Source: Cohnella sp. WQ 127256
Lineage (GTDB): Bacteria > Bacillota > Bacilli > Paenibacillales > Paenibacillaceae
Length of the DNA stretch: 64,000 nucleotides
Assembly: GCF_024519285.1 (NCBI RefSeq)
Contig: NZ_JAMZCY010000001.1
Span: forward strand, 992,001 to 1,056,000
Reading direction: 5' to 3'
In this document: positions 1-8,503 of the stretch, piece after piece
Layout of the letters: the number at the start of each line of letters is the position of its first letter
How positions within the stretch are numbered: the stretch's first letter is position 1
Position numbers and translations under genes: made by a program
Notes under the pieces: generated by a model
What the model was told of the DNA's origin: nothing
Databases searched by the model: none
The model's input: only the letters and a program-made list of their open reading frames with translations

Positions 1-21
1 AATCACTGTCATAGGATTCAC

Positions 22-459
22 TTATTCGAATTCATTTGTAAGCGATATAGAGTCTAGTTCATCTTGTATAGCGTGGATATCACTAGATTCATAGGGGAGT
101 GGTGATCGACGTGCAACAAGTAAAATAGCCTGTATTTGTTCACCCATTGTGAGAGGGAAGGCAGCGGCACAACGAAGTTGCTCAGCCATCATTAACGGAC
201 ATTCTTTACGGAATCCAGTAATAGGCGGCGAGCGATCATCCCAATTGATTACTTTTCCAATCCTTAAAGCTAATCCTGCAGGACCCGAACCTGGCTTCAA
301 AGTCATCTGCCTATATTTCTCGCTTCGACAGCCAACTGCATAAGTCCAGCGATAGCAGTGTTCAGTAGATCGAGTAATCGCGAGGGCGGAAAAATCACTA
401 CAGGATAGTAGGCGGAAATTTTCCAGTACTTGTGTAATATTGCGATGTATCAATGACAT
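22..459 (-). CDS. GAF-domain protein, NreA-like nitrate/oxygen sensor component
   Basis: A small soluble protein of about 145 residues made of a single GAF domain, with the GSGPAGLALRIGK and NWDD stretches typical of the family. Its closest match in my knowledge is NreA, which binds nitrate and controls the NreB kinase in Staphylococcus and relatives. I chose the ATG at 459 because GGAAGGGG lies about 8 nt upstream; the ATG at 507 has no ribosome binding site. The gene reads out of the left edge, so nreB and nreC would be expected just outside the window. An inverted repeat resembling the NreC target lies upstream (567-580). The GAF assignment is firm; the nitrate role is inferred. Confidence 0.7.
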   Translation of the reverse strand: MSLIHRNITQVLENFRLLSCSDFSALAITRSTEHCYRWTYAVGCRSEKYRQMTLKPGSGPAGLALRIGKVINWDDRSPPITGFRKECPLMMAEQLRCAAAFPLTMGEQIQAILLVARRSPLPYESSDIHAIQDELDSISLTNEFE

Positions 460-542
460 CTGGATATTCCCCTTCCCTATGTTCTCTGAATGATAAACCT
501 GCCACATTACTATTGTAGTGGTTTTGTGCGAATTTGTAATTC

Positions 543-580
543 AGGGAACCCCCCTAAATTGAGGATCAGGGAATTCCCTA
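543..580. promoter_or_regulatory. Nre-like operator pair upstream of the GAF gene
   Basis: AGGGAATTCCCTA (568-580) fits the published staphylococcal NreC consensus T(A/G)GGGN4CCC(A/T)A except that the first base is C. A looser copy, AGGG-N5-CCCTA, precedes it at 543-556. Both lie in the divergent region between the NreA-like gene and the lipoprotein gene. Binding is inferred from sequence only. Confidence 0.4.
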
Positions 581-705
581 TGTGACATTGATGAACCGGG
601 AATAGTTATTCTTTTTTTATTGTTTGATGATGTTGAGGCTATAGGATAATGTTATAATTCGTGGGAATTCATTTTCTAATATTTGCTAAGAGGAGTACTT
701 ACAAA

Positions 706-1848
706 ATGCGGATTTTGACAACTGTGGTTTTGATGTGTTTAATGCTTATTGGCTGTGCAACGGGTGATAAAGGGGATTCACAGTATACTGACTATATTGA
801 GAAGGGGAAAGACGCGTACATCAATAATGATTTTGAACTCGCAATTTCCTTATTCGGTGAGGCGAAGAAAATAAATCCAACAAGCGAGGCGAATGACTTA
901 TTAAATAAAGCGATTGATAGCCATGCGAAAGAGAACAAGAAGGCTACTACCGTTAACACAGCTGAGGCTACCGAGTTATCCAATAAGCTGCTTGGAGAAT
1001 GGGGACAGGTTCCGAGCTCCAATAAGGGCTATTATTATATTAACATTCAGAATAAAGATGCGGACTCGGTAAATATTGAAATGATATTTACACAAGATCC
1101 TCCTGCGAGCAGATATGCTTCCATTGAAGTAGAAGCCGTGTTCTCTAATGGAGCCTATCATTTTGAATATGAGGATGATGGATGGGGCAACAAGGGAAAT
1201 GGAGCAGTGAAGTGGATTTCAGAGGATGAAATTAAGGTGGATATTAATCAAACCTATAGAAATCCTGAAGCGAATTGGTCACTAAATACGAGTGATTCGT
1301 GGCCCAAAATTACAGAACAAATGAAAAAGCAAGCCGCATTAGCGGAATCAACATTGGAACACGCGGATACTCCTTCGGAACTCATTCCTAAAGATTCACT
1401 GGGGCTGACAATAGAGCAATTCACTGAAGCCTTTAATCAATACGCGGACATCGGTGGAATGGAATCAAGAATAAGCGATGTTTCACTATCTGATCAACTA
1501 GGAAACTCACAAAAGTCTTTTGTCCTTCTGCTAACTGATTCACTATCGATTATTGGAACTTTGAATACGACGAATGATCTCATTAAAGAAGTAGTCATCG
1601 GAAATCCAATAAGCTATAAGAGTGCTGAGGATAATAGTGAATTTTTCTTAGCTAAGGCTTCGATGGTTGGAGCCGCAAATCCAGAGCTCCCTTCTGATCA
1701 AATCAGTGAAGTACTTACGGATCTAGGCTTGTATGAGGCGATCCAAAGTGAAGATAAATCAGAGGCGAAAGTCATTCGTGGAAGTGTGAAGTACCAATAT
1801 TATTTTCAAGATGAACATTTGATCTTGATTGCTTCGCCAAACAAATAG
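706..1848 (+). CDS. Lipoprotein with TPR-like N-terminus
   Basis: A predicted secreted lipoprotein of 380 residues. It begins MRILTT, has a hydrophobic stretch and a lipobox ending LIGC, and should be lipidated at that cysteine. The ATG at 706 follows AAGAGGAG at a good distance; an in-frame GTG at 661 does not. Residues about 25-65 (YIEKGKDAYINNDFELAI...) form a TPR-like helical repeat. The rest has no family that I recognise; it is rich in short polar segments and probably beta-rich. It stands alone between the GAF gene and the convergent radical SAM gene. Function unknown. Confidence 0.7.
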   Translation: MRILTTVVLMCLMLIGCATGDKGDSQYTDYIEKGKDAYINNDFELAISLFGEAKKINPTSEANDLLNKAIDSHAKENKKATTVNTAEATELSNKLLGEWGQVPSSNKGYYYINIQNKDADSVNIEMIFTQDPPASRYASIEVEAVFSNGAYHFEYEDDGWGNKGNGAVKWISEDEIKVDINQTYRNPEANWSLNTSDSWPKITEQMKKQAALAESTLEHADTPSELIPKDSLGLTIEQFTEAFNQYADIGGMESRISDVSLSDQLGNSQKSFVLLLTDSLSIIGTLNTTNDLIKEVVIGNPISYKSAEDNSEFFLAKASMVGAANPELPSDQISEVLTDLGLYEAIQSEDKSEAKVIRGSVKYQYYFQDEHLILIASPNK

Positions 1849-1885
1849 AAGTCAACATATTTTCACCTCAAATAAGACGTATAAA

Positions 1886-2710
1886 TTAAGGCTCAAAGCC
1901 TTCTTGGCTCACATAAAGCTGATCTTCGGAAAAAACCTGTTTCAATCGCTCATAGACTAGACGATAGGCAGACGGGTGATACCATTCCTCTAAGCCTAAC
2001 TTTGTATACAAATTCTGGATGCCTAAACTACGCGTTCTTTTGCCTCCGCTGCCGTCTCCCATGAAATAATCATCCACACACACTCGATTGACGAGTGGAT
2101 GCAGTATTTCCGCAAACCCCTCACTGCTTGGCAGCATTGGAGCAATCGCAACCTGTGTAGGCACGCCTGCTTCAGCCAATAATTGAAGTGTCTTTAATCT
2201 TGAGGCTATGGGGGGAGCGTCGGGAGCAAAATGCTTGCGGATCTCTTCAAGGTCTGTCTCTATCGTCATACTGACACGCACTTTATCCTTTAAGTGTACG
2301 AATAAATCAATATCTCTACGAACAAGCGGGCTTCGGGTTTGGACAAGCAAGAAATCGGGAGGGTGTTGAGCCATGACTTCCAGTAATGAACGGGTTATTT
2401 GCTCTTTATATTCAATGGGTTGATAAGGATCAGTACTCGATGACATGAAGATGGTTACGGGACCTTTGGTCTTGGCACGAAGAAGCTCCTTGCGGAAAAT
2501 ATCCGATGCCTCTTTCTTAATGTCAACCCAAGAACCCCATTCTGCGTTACGGAATGTTGAGACAGGCATACGCCGTACATAGCAATACGAACAGCCAAAA
2601 GTGCATCCCGTATAAGGATTTAACGAATGACTATAGCCTGAGAGGAAACCTGTACCTTTATTTAAGAGCGTTTTCGGAGTTTTGTAGAGGTACTCTATTT
2701 TTCTTGACAT
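1886..2710 (-). CDS. SPL-family radical SAM protein
   Basis: A 274-residue radical SAM protein. The cluster motif CTFGCSYC (Cys-x3-Cys-x2-Cys, about residues 36-43) should hold the 4Fe-4S cluster that cleaves S-adenosylmethionine. The surrounding SLNPYTGC and STDPYQP sequences match the Rv2578c/spore-photoproduct-lyase-like family, whose substrates are mostly unknown. True spore photoproduct lyase is longer and has an extra cysteine, so I do not call this splB. The ATG is preceded by AAGGGGGTG. It is transcribed alone, downstream of the nitroreductase terminator. Confidence 0.8.
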   Translation of the reverse strand: MSRKIEYLYKTPKTLLNKGTGFLSGYSHSLNPYTGCTFGCSYCYVRRMPVSTFRNAEWGSWVDIKKEASDIFRKELLRAKTKGPVTIFMSSSTDPYQPIEYKEQITRSLLEVMAQHPPDFLLVQTRSPLVRRDIDLFVHLKDKVRVSMTIETDLEEIRKHFAPDAPPIASRLKTLQLLAEAGVPTQVAIAPMLPSSEGFAEILHPLVNRVCVDDYFMGDGSGGKRTRSLGIQNLYTKLGLEEWYHPSAYRLVYERLKQVFSEDQLYVSQEGFEP

Positions 2711-2792
2711 CGTAGATCACACCCCCTTGAACAGTATAACCCCAGTCGTGAATGTTTGTACGTTTTCTTGAATGTAATCGCAAGATAACGAC

Positions 2793-2833
2793 AAAAAAAG
2801 ATCAATGCCCCTATTCTAAAAGGAGCATTGATC
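2793..2833 (-). terminator. Terminator of the nitroreductase gene
   Basis: GATCAATGC pairs with GCATTGATC in a 13-bp stem with one mismatch. Seven A residues at 2793-2799 give the U-tract on the minus strand. It begins about 20 nt after the nitroreductase stop codon. Confidence 0.8.
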
Positions 2834-2852
2834 TCTTCATTTAAAATGGCTA

Positions 2853-3452
2853 TTATTTAAACACTTTCAAACGATCATCTAGCGGTTGGAATGTTTTTTC
2901 GCCTGCAGGCATTGTAGCTTTACCAAATGGCATTTGCGCGATCAATTTCCAACTGAATGGTGCATTCCATTCTTTAGCGACCTGCTCATCAATAAGCGGA
3001 TTATAATGCTGCAAGGATGCCCCGTAGCCTTCGGTTGCTAGTGCTGTCCATATTACGTGCTGCAGCATCCCAGTAGAATGAAGGGACCACAATGGGAAGT
3101 TTTCTTGATATAGAGGGAATTGCTCTTGAAGTCCTTGAACGACGGATTGATCCTCGAAAAATAACACTGTGCCATAGCCACTGCGGAATGCTGCCATTTT
3201 CTGAGCTGTAGGTTCAAAGCTGTCCGCAGGGACAATTTTTTTAAGCGTCTCTTGAGTAAGATCCCATAGCTTGTTGTGTTGTTCGTTCAAGAGCAAGATC
3301 ACTCGTGCGCTTTGGGAGTTGAAGGATGACGGTGTGTGTAGTACAGCTTCACCGATCAAAGCCTCAAGTTTCTCATCGGACAGAATTTCTTCTTTACTAA
3401 TTGCATATATACTGCGGCGTTTCTTCACTGCATCCAAAAATTCGTTACTCAC
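2853..3452 (-). CDS. Nitroreductase-family FMN oxidoreductase
   Basis: An NAD(P)H- and FMN-dependent oxidoreductase of about 199 residues. The N-terminal AVKKRRSIYAIS and the TPSSFNSQSARV stretch are FMN phosphate-binding motifs of the nitroreductase fold, and the length matches the short HBN1-like subgroup. I prefer the GTG at 3452 because AAGGAG lies 9 nt upstream; the ATG at 3461 touches that ribosome binding site. The gene is divergent from an HxlR regulator with a perfect operator between them. This pairing is common for quinone- or electrophile-inducible reductases such as those under YodB or HypR control in Bacillus subtilis. The physiological substrate is not known. Confidence 0.85.
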   Translation of the reverse strand: MSNEFLDAVKKRRSIYAISKEEILSDEKLEALIGEAVLHTPSSFNSQSARVILLLNEQHNKLWDLTQETLKKIVPADSFEPTAQKMAAFRSGYGTVLFFEDQSVVQGLQEQFPLYQENFPLWSLHSTGMLQHVIWTALATEGYGASLQHYNPLIDEQVAKEWNAPFSWKLIAQMPFGKATMPAGEKTFQPLDDRLKVFK

Positions 3453-3565
3453 GTTGTCCATCTCCTTATGATCGATCTTCTTGGTGAAAACTTCTGTTGC
3501 ATCAAGTAGTTTTCCCTGAGGGCAACGTATAATAACAAAGCCCGTCTTAAACGATTATGCAACAA

Positions 3566-3586
3566 CTACTTACAATTTGTAAGTAG
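3566..3586. promoter_or_regulatory. HxlR-type operator (perfect palindrome)
   Basis: CTACTTACAA-T-TTGTAAGTAG is a perfect 10-1-10 inverted repeat in the nitroreductase/HxlR divergent region. Its right half overlaps a TTGTAA -35 element (3577-3582), which lies 18 nt from TATAGT (3601-3606) reading towards the regulator. A bound dimer would therefore block the regulator's own promoter and probably the divergent one. Confidence 0.7.
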
Positions 3587-3637
3587 GAACATTAATGTGC
3601 TATAGTATCAAAAAGTATACTGTAAGGAAAGAAGTGT

Positions 3638-4018
3638 ATGACAATGAGTCCAAATGACGAGCTTAATCCAAGTCAATGCAAGGTTGTTGTGGCGCTTGAT
3701 GCAATTGTTGGCAAATGGAAGCCAATCCTATTGTTGCAGCTCATGACAGGGGGCACCAAACGATTCAGCGAATTAAGGAAACTTATACCCAACATCACGC
3801 AGAGGATGCTAACCTCACAGCTTCGTGATCTGGAGGAACAGGATTTAATTCAGCGTGTCATCTATGCTCAAATCCCGCCAAAAGTGGAATACTCCATAAC
3901 TGATTATGGGAAAACGCTAATGCCTTTACTTCATGAGATGCACAAGTGGGGAGTAGCACATCTAGAACATATGGATGAGAAGGGGCTGGAAGATTCGATT
4001 CCAATTGGAGATGCGTAG
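3638..4018 (+). CDS. HxlR-family transcriptional regulator
   Basis: A winged helix-turn-helix regulator of 126 residues. The family pattern is clear: an N-terminal cysteine (Cys14 in NPSQCKVV), then IVGKWKPILLLQL, the recognition region ITQRMLTSQLRDLEEQDLI and the wing VEYSITDYGKTL. The N-terminal cysteine matches the redox-sensing Cys of YodB and HypR, which respond to quinones or disulfide stress. AAGGAAAGAAG precedes the ATG. It is divergent from the nitroreductase and a perfect palindrome lies between them, so it most likely represses both genes. The inducer is inferred, not shown. Confidence 0.85.
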   Translation: MTMSPNDELNPSQCKVVVALDAIVGKWKPILLLQLMTGGTKRFSELRKLIPNITQRMLTSQLRDLEEQDLIQRVIYAQIPPKVEYSITDYGKTLMPLLHEMHKWGVAHLEHMDEKGLEDSIPIGDA

Positions 4019-4049
4019 TTGATATTACGAGGTGAGCGAAAAGGAATTC

Positions 4050-4715
4050 ATGATACGGGGTGGAACTATTTGTAACACAATTGTGAAAATTGACCGACAA
4101 GACATTCCGAAAGCTGCGAGCGTTCTAGCTCAAGTATTCGCGAAGGACGACCCGTTGTATGCTCATATTTTGCCCGATGAGAAGACAAGACTGCGCGTGC
4201 TGAATATTTTTTTCCATCGTTATATTGAAATGATGTATCCGTATTCAGATTTATTGACGACGTCAGATCGCCATGAAGCGGTGGCACTGGTGTTCCATTC
4301 GGAACGAGAAGCGGGGACATTACGCTCGAAGATCAAGTATATGACTCGTGTTGTACTAGCGATTATCAAATCATCGCCAATCTGCACAATCATTGGAGTA
4401 CGGGGATTTATTCGAGGGATATCCATTCTTCATAGCATGAGCTCATCGTGGCTGTCCATGCTTGGAGATCGTGAATATATGCATTTAGATATGCTAGTTG
4501 TACAGGAGCAGTTTCGCGGACAGGGTTACGTGTCTAAGGTAATCAAGCCACTGCTTGCGGAATGTCGCACTAAAAATATCGTATGTACATTAGAGACACA
4601 GACGTTGAGCAATTTACCAATCTATGAACATTATGAGTACCGCACGGAGAAGATCATACCGCTGACAAACAGCTCGCTCGAACAGTATTGTATGGTGTAC
4701 AAACCGGAAATATAA
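4050..4715 (+). CDS. GNAT-family N-acetyltransferase
   Basis: A GNAT-fold acyltransferase of about 221 residues. The acetyl-CoA pyrophosphate loop is visible as QFRGQGYVSKVI, preceded by the beta-4 strand MHLDMLVV and followed by LETQTLSNLPIYEHYEY near the C-terminus, a usual GNAT ending. The acceptor cannot be read from sequence. AAGGA precedes the ATG at 4050; an in-frame GTG at 4032 is also possible. It lies about 30 nt after the HxlR gene on the same strand, so it may be cotranscribed with it. A terminator follows. Confidence 0.75.
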   Translation: MIRGGTICNTIVKIDRQDIPKAASVLAQVFAKDDPLYAHILPDEKTRLRVLNIFFHRYIEMMYPYSDLLTTSDRHEAVALVFHSEREAGTLRSKIKYMTRVVLAIIKSSPICTIIGVRGFIRGISILHSMSSSWLSMLGDREYMHLDMLVVQEQFRGQGYVSKVIKPLLAECRTKNIVCTLETQTLSNLPIYEHYEYRTEKIIPLTNSSLEQYCMVYKPEI

Positions 4716-4733
4716 AATTTTAATCGTATTTCG

Positions 4734-4767
4734 AAGACGTTGGGCTTACCGCCTAGCGTCTTTTTTT
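4734..4767 (+). terminator. Terminator after the acetyltransferase
   Basis: AAGACG...CGTCTT forms the base of an imperfect stem around a GC-rich top, followed by eight T residues. Confidence 0.7.
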
Positions 4768-4961
4768 ATGCTCCTTGTCATAAGTCTGACACAAGTTTAA
4801 CTAATGGCTACTATGTTAACTGTAGCAACTAACAAAAATATCCCTGGCGGTTTCTATGTACTGAGACCAATAGTCATACGAACGGAGTTTATAACATAAA
4901 TTTGCTTCAATGAGGTTATAAAATTGTCCTTGTAATCATCCAAAGGAGAGGAGTATATCTC

Positions 4962-6158
4962 TTGGAAAATAAGATTAGGACGCAAGCAATGAATGAAGAC
5001 ATACCGCAACCCATTAGAAGTGTAGATGGAGCAGGAGCGACGGATTTTGGACCTCGTGACGTCATGCGAGATAAAGAAAACCCTAACCTGCTAGTTCCGC
5101 CAATTACGGACTCTGGCTTGATCCCAAATTTGAAATTTTCATTCTCGGATACACATATGCAATTAAATCAAGGTGGCTGGTCTAGAGAAATCACAGTTAG
5201 AGAGCTTCCAATTGCGACCAGTCTTGCGGGAGTAAATATGCGCTTAACTCCGGGGGGTGTTCGTGAGCTCCACTGGCATCAACAAGCAGAATGGGCTTAT
5301 ATGCTACTGGGTCAGGCACGTATTACCTCGGTTGACCAAGAGGGGCGAAATTTCATTGCTGATGTTGGTCCCGGAGATCTCTGGTACTTCCCACCGGGAC
5401 TCCCACATTCGATTCAAGGGTTGGAAGAGGGCTGCGAATTCCTGCTTGTATTCGATGATGGACATTTTTCAGACTTGAATACATTATCAATTTCAGATTG
5501 GTTTGCGCATACACCCAAAGACGTTCTATCCGCTAATTTTGGCGTTCCTGAGAGTGCTTTTGACAGTATACCAAAAGATCAGCTTTATATTTTTCAGGAC
5601 AAGGTGCCTGGCCCGATAGCAAGTCAGAAGGTTCAATCCCCTTATGGTACGATTCCCCAAACCTTTAAGCATCAACTCCTAGGGCAAGTACCGATTAGAA
5701 CGCCTGGTGGAAGCGTGCGAATCGTAGATTCAACGAACTTTCCTATTTCCCAAACCATTGCAGCTGCATTAGTTGAGATTGAACCCGGTGCAATGAGAGA
5801 GCTACATTGGCATCCTAATAATGACGAGTGGCAATACTATCTTACAGGACAAGGACGTATGACGGTTTTTGCTGGTAACGGCACAGCACGCACATTTGAT
5901 TACAGAGCCGGTGATGTCGGTTATGTCCCGTTTGCTTATGGTCATTATATTCAGAATACAGGCAATCAAACCTTGTGGTTTCTGGAAATGTTCAAGAGCA
6001 ACCGGTTTGTCGATGTGTCCTTGAACCAATGGATGGCACTCACTCCACGTGATCTGGTTCGAGATAATTTGCATGTTGGACCGGAATTGTTAGACGCGCT
6101 GCGTAAAGAGAAATGGCCGGTCGTTAAATATAGTCATGTGAATGAAAATGATACATAA
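4962..6158 (+). CDS. Oxalate decarboxylase-type bicupin
   Basis: A manganese bicupin of 398 residues that should convert oxalate to formate and CO2. Both metal sites are complete: His104, His106, Glu110, His149 in the N-terminal cupin and His282, His284, Glu289, His328 in the C-terminal cupin. The N-terminal arginine (Arg101) and the C-terminal glutamate (Glu342, OxdC Glu333) are also present. The mobile lid, Ser-Glu-Asn-Ser in B. subtilis OxdC, reads Ser-Asp-Leu-Asn here (170-173), so the proposed proton donor Glu162 is replaced by Asp. The start is a TTG after AAAGGAGAGG. No signal peptide is seen. The family is certain; the exact reaction is open. Confidence 0.9.
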   Translation: MENKIRTQAMNEDIPQPIRSVDGAGATDFGPRDVMRDKENPNLLVPPITDSGLIPNLKFSFSDTHMQLNQGGWSREITVRELPIATSLAGVNMRLTPGGVRELHWHQQAEWAYMLLGQARITSVDQEGRNFIADVGPGDLWYFPPGLPHSIQGLEEGCEFLLVFDDGHFSDLNTLSISDWFAHTPKDVLSANFGVPESAFDSIPKDQLYIFQDKVPGPIASQKVQSPYGTIPQTFKHQLLGQVPIRTPGGSVRIVDSTNFPISQTIAAALVEIEPGAMRELHWHPNNDEWQYYLTGQGRMTVFAGNGTARTFDYRAGDVGYVPFAYGHYIQNTGNQTLWFLEMFKSNRFVDVSLNQWMALTPRDLVRDNLHVGPELLDALRKEKWPVVKYSHVNENDT

Positions 6159-6165
6159 ATAGGGG

Positions 6166-6202
6166 AAAGGAGCCATCTACATCGATGGCTCCTTTGTTTT
6201 TT
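6166..6202 (+). terminator. Terminator shared with the end of the esterase gene
   Basis: AAAGGAGCCATC pairs perfectly with GATGGCTCCTTT around a 6-nt loop and is followed by a T-rich stretch. The last codons and stop of the convergent beta-lactamase-like gene (stop at 6177-6179) lie inside the hairpin. Confidence 0.85.
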
Positions 6203-7442
6203 GCATTCCAAGGAATGAAAGTTCACCGTTATGTTCTAATGTGAAATCACATTCCCAATCCTGCCAGATATGATGGAATTTCGTCTCCGAAATGGGGTAG
6301 AAGGGAATGACTGCTTCATCGTTCCAAATAAAATACAATTGATCTTCATTTCGACTAACTATGGCTTTACAGCCATAGCCTTCATACGTTCCCATGTAAC
6401 TTGCATATGTGCTTTCTTGGAGAGCGCAGGATGGCGGACGAGTGGGAACAATGATATTTTCTCCAAACAATAATCCGGACAATGCTTCAGTAAGCTTTGT
6501 CACAGGCACAAAATCATAATTTGTTAACATAATTATGGTCGTGTGTTCATCTGGATATCGGTGCATTTCGCTACGGAAACCACGGTAAGCTCCCCCATGA
6601 TAAATTCTTCTGCGATTATATCGTTGATCAAGAAACCAACCAAAACCGTAATTGAAGTCATTTGACGTAAAAGCCATTTCCATTGTGCTTGTTGAAACGA
6701 GTGTATCTGAATATAAAGCTTGATCCCATTTATACAAATCATCGATTGTTGAATACATTGCGCCCGCTGCAAAGATGGAGCTCATATCCATGTACTCACA
6801 TTGAACGAACTCTTCCCAACTGGAGTGGTAAGAAGCTGCCATCTTTGGTACTACTCTTTTGTTATCGTCGATACCGGTATTTACCATTCCGAGAGGTTTT
6901 AATATGTTATTCGTTATATAATTCGCAAATGGTAACCCCGTAATATTCTCAATAATCATACCAAGCAAATAATAACCTGAATTGTTGTATGCAAAAGAAG
7001 TCCCTGGCTTACTAGATAGTGGTTTATCCATGAACAGGTTAAGTACTTTTTGATGAGTGAGCTTCAACTTGTTTAATGTTTTATTGTAGTCAGGGGTGCT
7101 GGTGTAATTGATAAGCCCAGAAGTGTGATTGAGTAAGTGTGTGATCGAAATATGTTCGAAATGTTTAAGCTCGGGCAGGTAAGTCCCAATACGATCTTCG
7201 AAACGAAGAAGGTTTTGTTCATAGAGCATCATAATGGCCAACGCGGTAAATGACTTCGTTAAGGACCAAATTCTAAACTTAGTATCAATTGAATTTGTTA
7301 TTTGGTGCTCAATACTTGCATAACCGAATGCTTTTCTTAAAATGACTTCTCCATTTCGAGCTACTAATATTGCGCCACTTAGTGGCCAATTGTTTTCATA
7401 TTTGGTTAAGTATTTATCCAAACTTAGAGTGAGATCATTCAT
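6177..7442 (-). CDS. Beta-lactamase-like serine hydrolase (class C / esterase family)
   Basis: A serine hydrolase of 421 residues with the penicillin-binding fold. The nucleophile motif Ser60-Leu-Thr-Lys63, the second motif Tyr152-Asn-Asn154 and a third His-Gly-Gly box (IYHGGAYRGF) are all present. There is no signal peptide, which argues against a periplasmic beta-lactamase and suggests an esterase or peptidase of the Pfam beta-lactamase family. A C-terminal domain of about 80 residues follows the catalytic core. The start codon overlaps the stop of the upstream monooxygenase by 4 nt (ATGA), so the two form an operon. Substrate unknown. Confidence 0.8.
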   Translation of the reverse strand: MNDLTLSLDKYLTKYENNWPLSGAILVARNGEVILRKAFGYASIEHQITNSIDTKFRIWSLTKSFTALAIMMLYEQNLLRFEDRIGTYLPELKHFEHISITHLLNHTSGLINYTSTPDYNKTLNKLKLTHQKVLNLFMDKPLSSKPGTSFAYNNSGYYLLGMIIENITGLPFANYITNNILKPLGMVNTGIDDNKRVVPKMAASYHSSWEEFVQCEYMDMSSIFAAGAMYSTIDDLYKWDQALYSDTLVSTSTMEMAFTSNDFNYGFGWFLDQRYNRRRIYHGGAYRGFRSEMHRYPDEHTTIIMLTNYDFVPVTKLTEALSGLLFGENIIVPTRPPSCALQESTYASYMGTYEGYGCKAIVSRNEDQLYFIWNDEAVIPFYPISETKFHHIWQDWECDFTLEHNGELSFLGMQKTKEPSM

Positions 7443-7750
7443 GGATAAGACCTTTCGACTTTACATATTTTCACTTTATAGTTCTGGTACCAGTCTTGTT
7501 TACCTTTTTCTTGCGCAACGAGGTGAGCTTGATTTTGCTTCCAATTACTAATCGCCTCAAGACTCTCCCAATAGGAAATGGTTATGCCAGATCCGGAAGC
7601 ATCTCTGACACTTTCCACCCCAATGAAACCGGGCTGCCGGGATGCAAGCTGCTCCATTTTATCAGCCATGACACCATAGCCATTATCTCCTTCAGTTCGT
7701 TGACTTGAAAATATGACAGCATAATATGATCCTATAGGTTCGTGAACCAT
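7439..7750 (-). CDS. Antibiotic biosynthesis monooxygenase (ABM) family, YqjZ-like
   Basis: A ferredoxin-like dimeric alpha/beta protein of 103 residues. The pattern YYAVIFSSQ, MEQLASRQPGFIGVES, ISYWESLEAISNWKQN and HLVAQEKG matches the YqjZ branch of the ABM superfamily, which includes heme-degrading and quinol-oxidising members. The conserved Trp and His residues are kept. AAAGGAG lies 9 nt before the ATG. It is translationally coupled to the serine hydrolase downstream. Its role is unknown. Confidence 0.8.
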   Translation of the reverse strand: MVHEPIGSYYAVIFSSQRTEGDNGYGVMADKMEQLASRQPGFIGVESVRDASGSGITISYWESLEAISNWKQNQAHLVAQEKGKQDWYQNYKVKICKVERSYP

Positions 7751-7911
7751 TTCAGTCAGCTCCTTTAAATCATTAAGTAAACATATTACCTAGATTATAC
7801 TATTGTATAGTTATTGCTAGTGGCATTATTTGATATTCTTTCGCAACAATCAGCCTGAAATGGCTAAAACATTCAATCGACTATTCACAAAATGAGACAG
7901 GTGCATTAATA

Positions 7912-7932
7912 TGATAATGATAATCAGTATCA
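7912..7932. promoter_or_regulatory. Fur box upstream of the decayed binding-protein gene
   Basis: TGATAAT-C-AGTATCA (7918-7932) is a 7-1-7 Fur box with one mismatch, overlapped by TGATAATGATAATCA (7912-7926). It survives in front of a truncated siderophore-binding protein gene. Confidence 0.75.
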
Positions 7933-8007
7933 TTAATTGGACTGTTAAGAATGTAATATCTACATAGCGTTTAAGTTTTGAATTGTTTAGAAGGAGTGAG
8001 TTGTTAG

Positions 8008-8397
8008 GAAGGAGAAACGGTTTCCGTAGTACAAATAGGGTCGAAAGCATTATATGTGTTAGCCGCAAAAGGCGGAAATTATGGCAGTGCGACGATCTAT
8101 CAAATGCTAGGATTAAAGCCAACAGAGAAGGCATTAAACATGGCAGAAGGATTTGAGAATATTTCACTTGAGGTATTAGCTGAGTATCTGGGTGATCATA
8201 CATTCGTATATGTGAATTCTAAAGAAGATGCCGAGCAGATTTATAACAGCGCGATATGGAAGGGAGCTTCATCGGTTAAGAAGGGTAATGTTTATTATTA
8301 TGGTGAATTCGGCGACGAATTTGTAATGGAGGATCCCTATTCACTTGAGCTTCAATTAGATACTATCGTTAATGTTTTACTGGAAAATCAGAAGTAG
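8008..8397 (+). pseudogene. Remnant of an iron-siderophore substrate-binding protein
   Basis: The frame from 8008 to 8397 encodes only the C-terminal third of a FeuA/FhuD-type binding protein (GSKALYVLAAKGG, YQMLGLKPTEKA, ending LDTIVNVLLENQK). An in-frame TAG at 8005-8007 closes it upstream, and no signal peptide or N-terminal lobe remains. Its C-terminus resembles the binding protein of the second iron locus (LDIIVNLLVESNK, ending at 29096) more than the adjacent one. A Fur box (7912-7932) lies upstream, so the promoter region was kept while the 5' part of the gene was deleted. Confidence 0.75.
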
Positions 8398-8473
8398 AAA
8401 CAAGCGCTATGATCGGTTACTTAACGTTTTGACATCGTATTTTGAAATTTTTCTTAACTCTCCCATTTAATTA

Positions 8474-8503
8474 TTGATATTGATAATCATTATCAATTAT
8501 AAT
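8474..8503 (+). promoter_or_regulatory. Fur-controlled promoter of the first AraC/binding-protein fusion
   Basis: TTGATA (8474-8479), an 18-nt spacer and TATAAT (8498-8503) form a strong sigma-A promoter. The spacer holds a perfect 7-1-7 Fur box, TGATAATCATTATCA (8481-8495). Iron-loaded Fur should occlude it. Confidence 0.85.

Noticed and set aside
7850..8203. Leftward 117-codon frame over the receptor remnant
   Set aside because: The opposite strand encodes a clear binding-protein C-terminus; the leftward frame has no family match or ribosome binding site.
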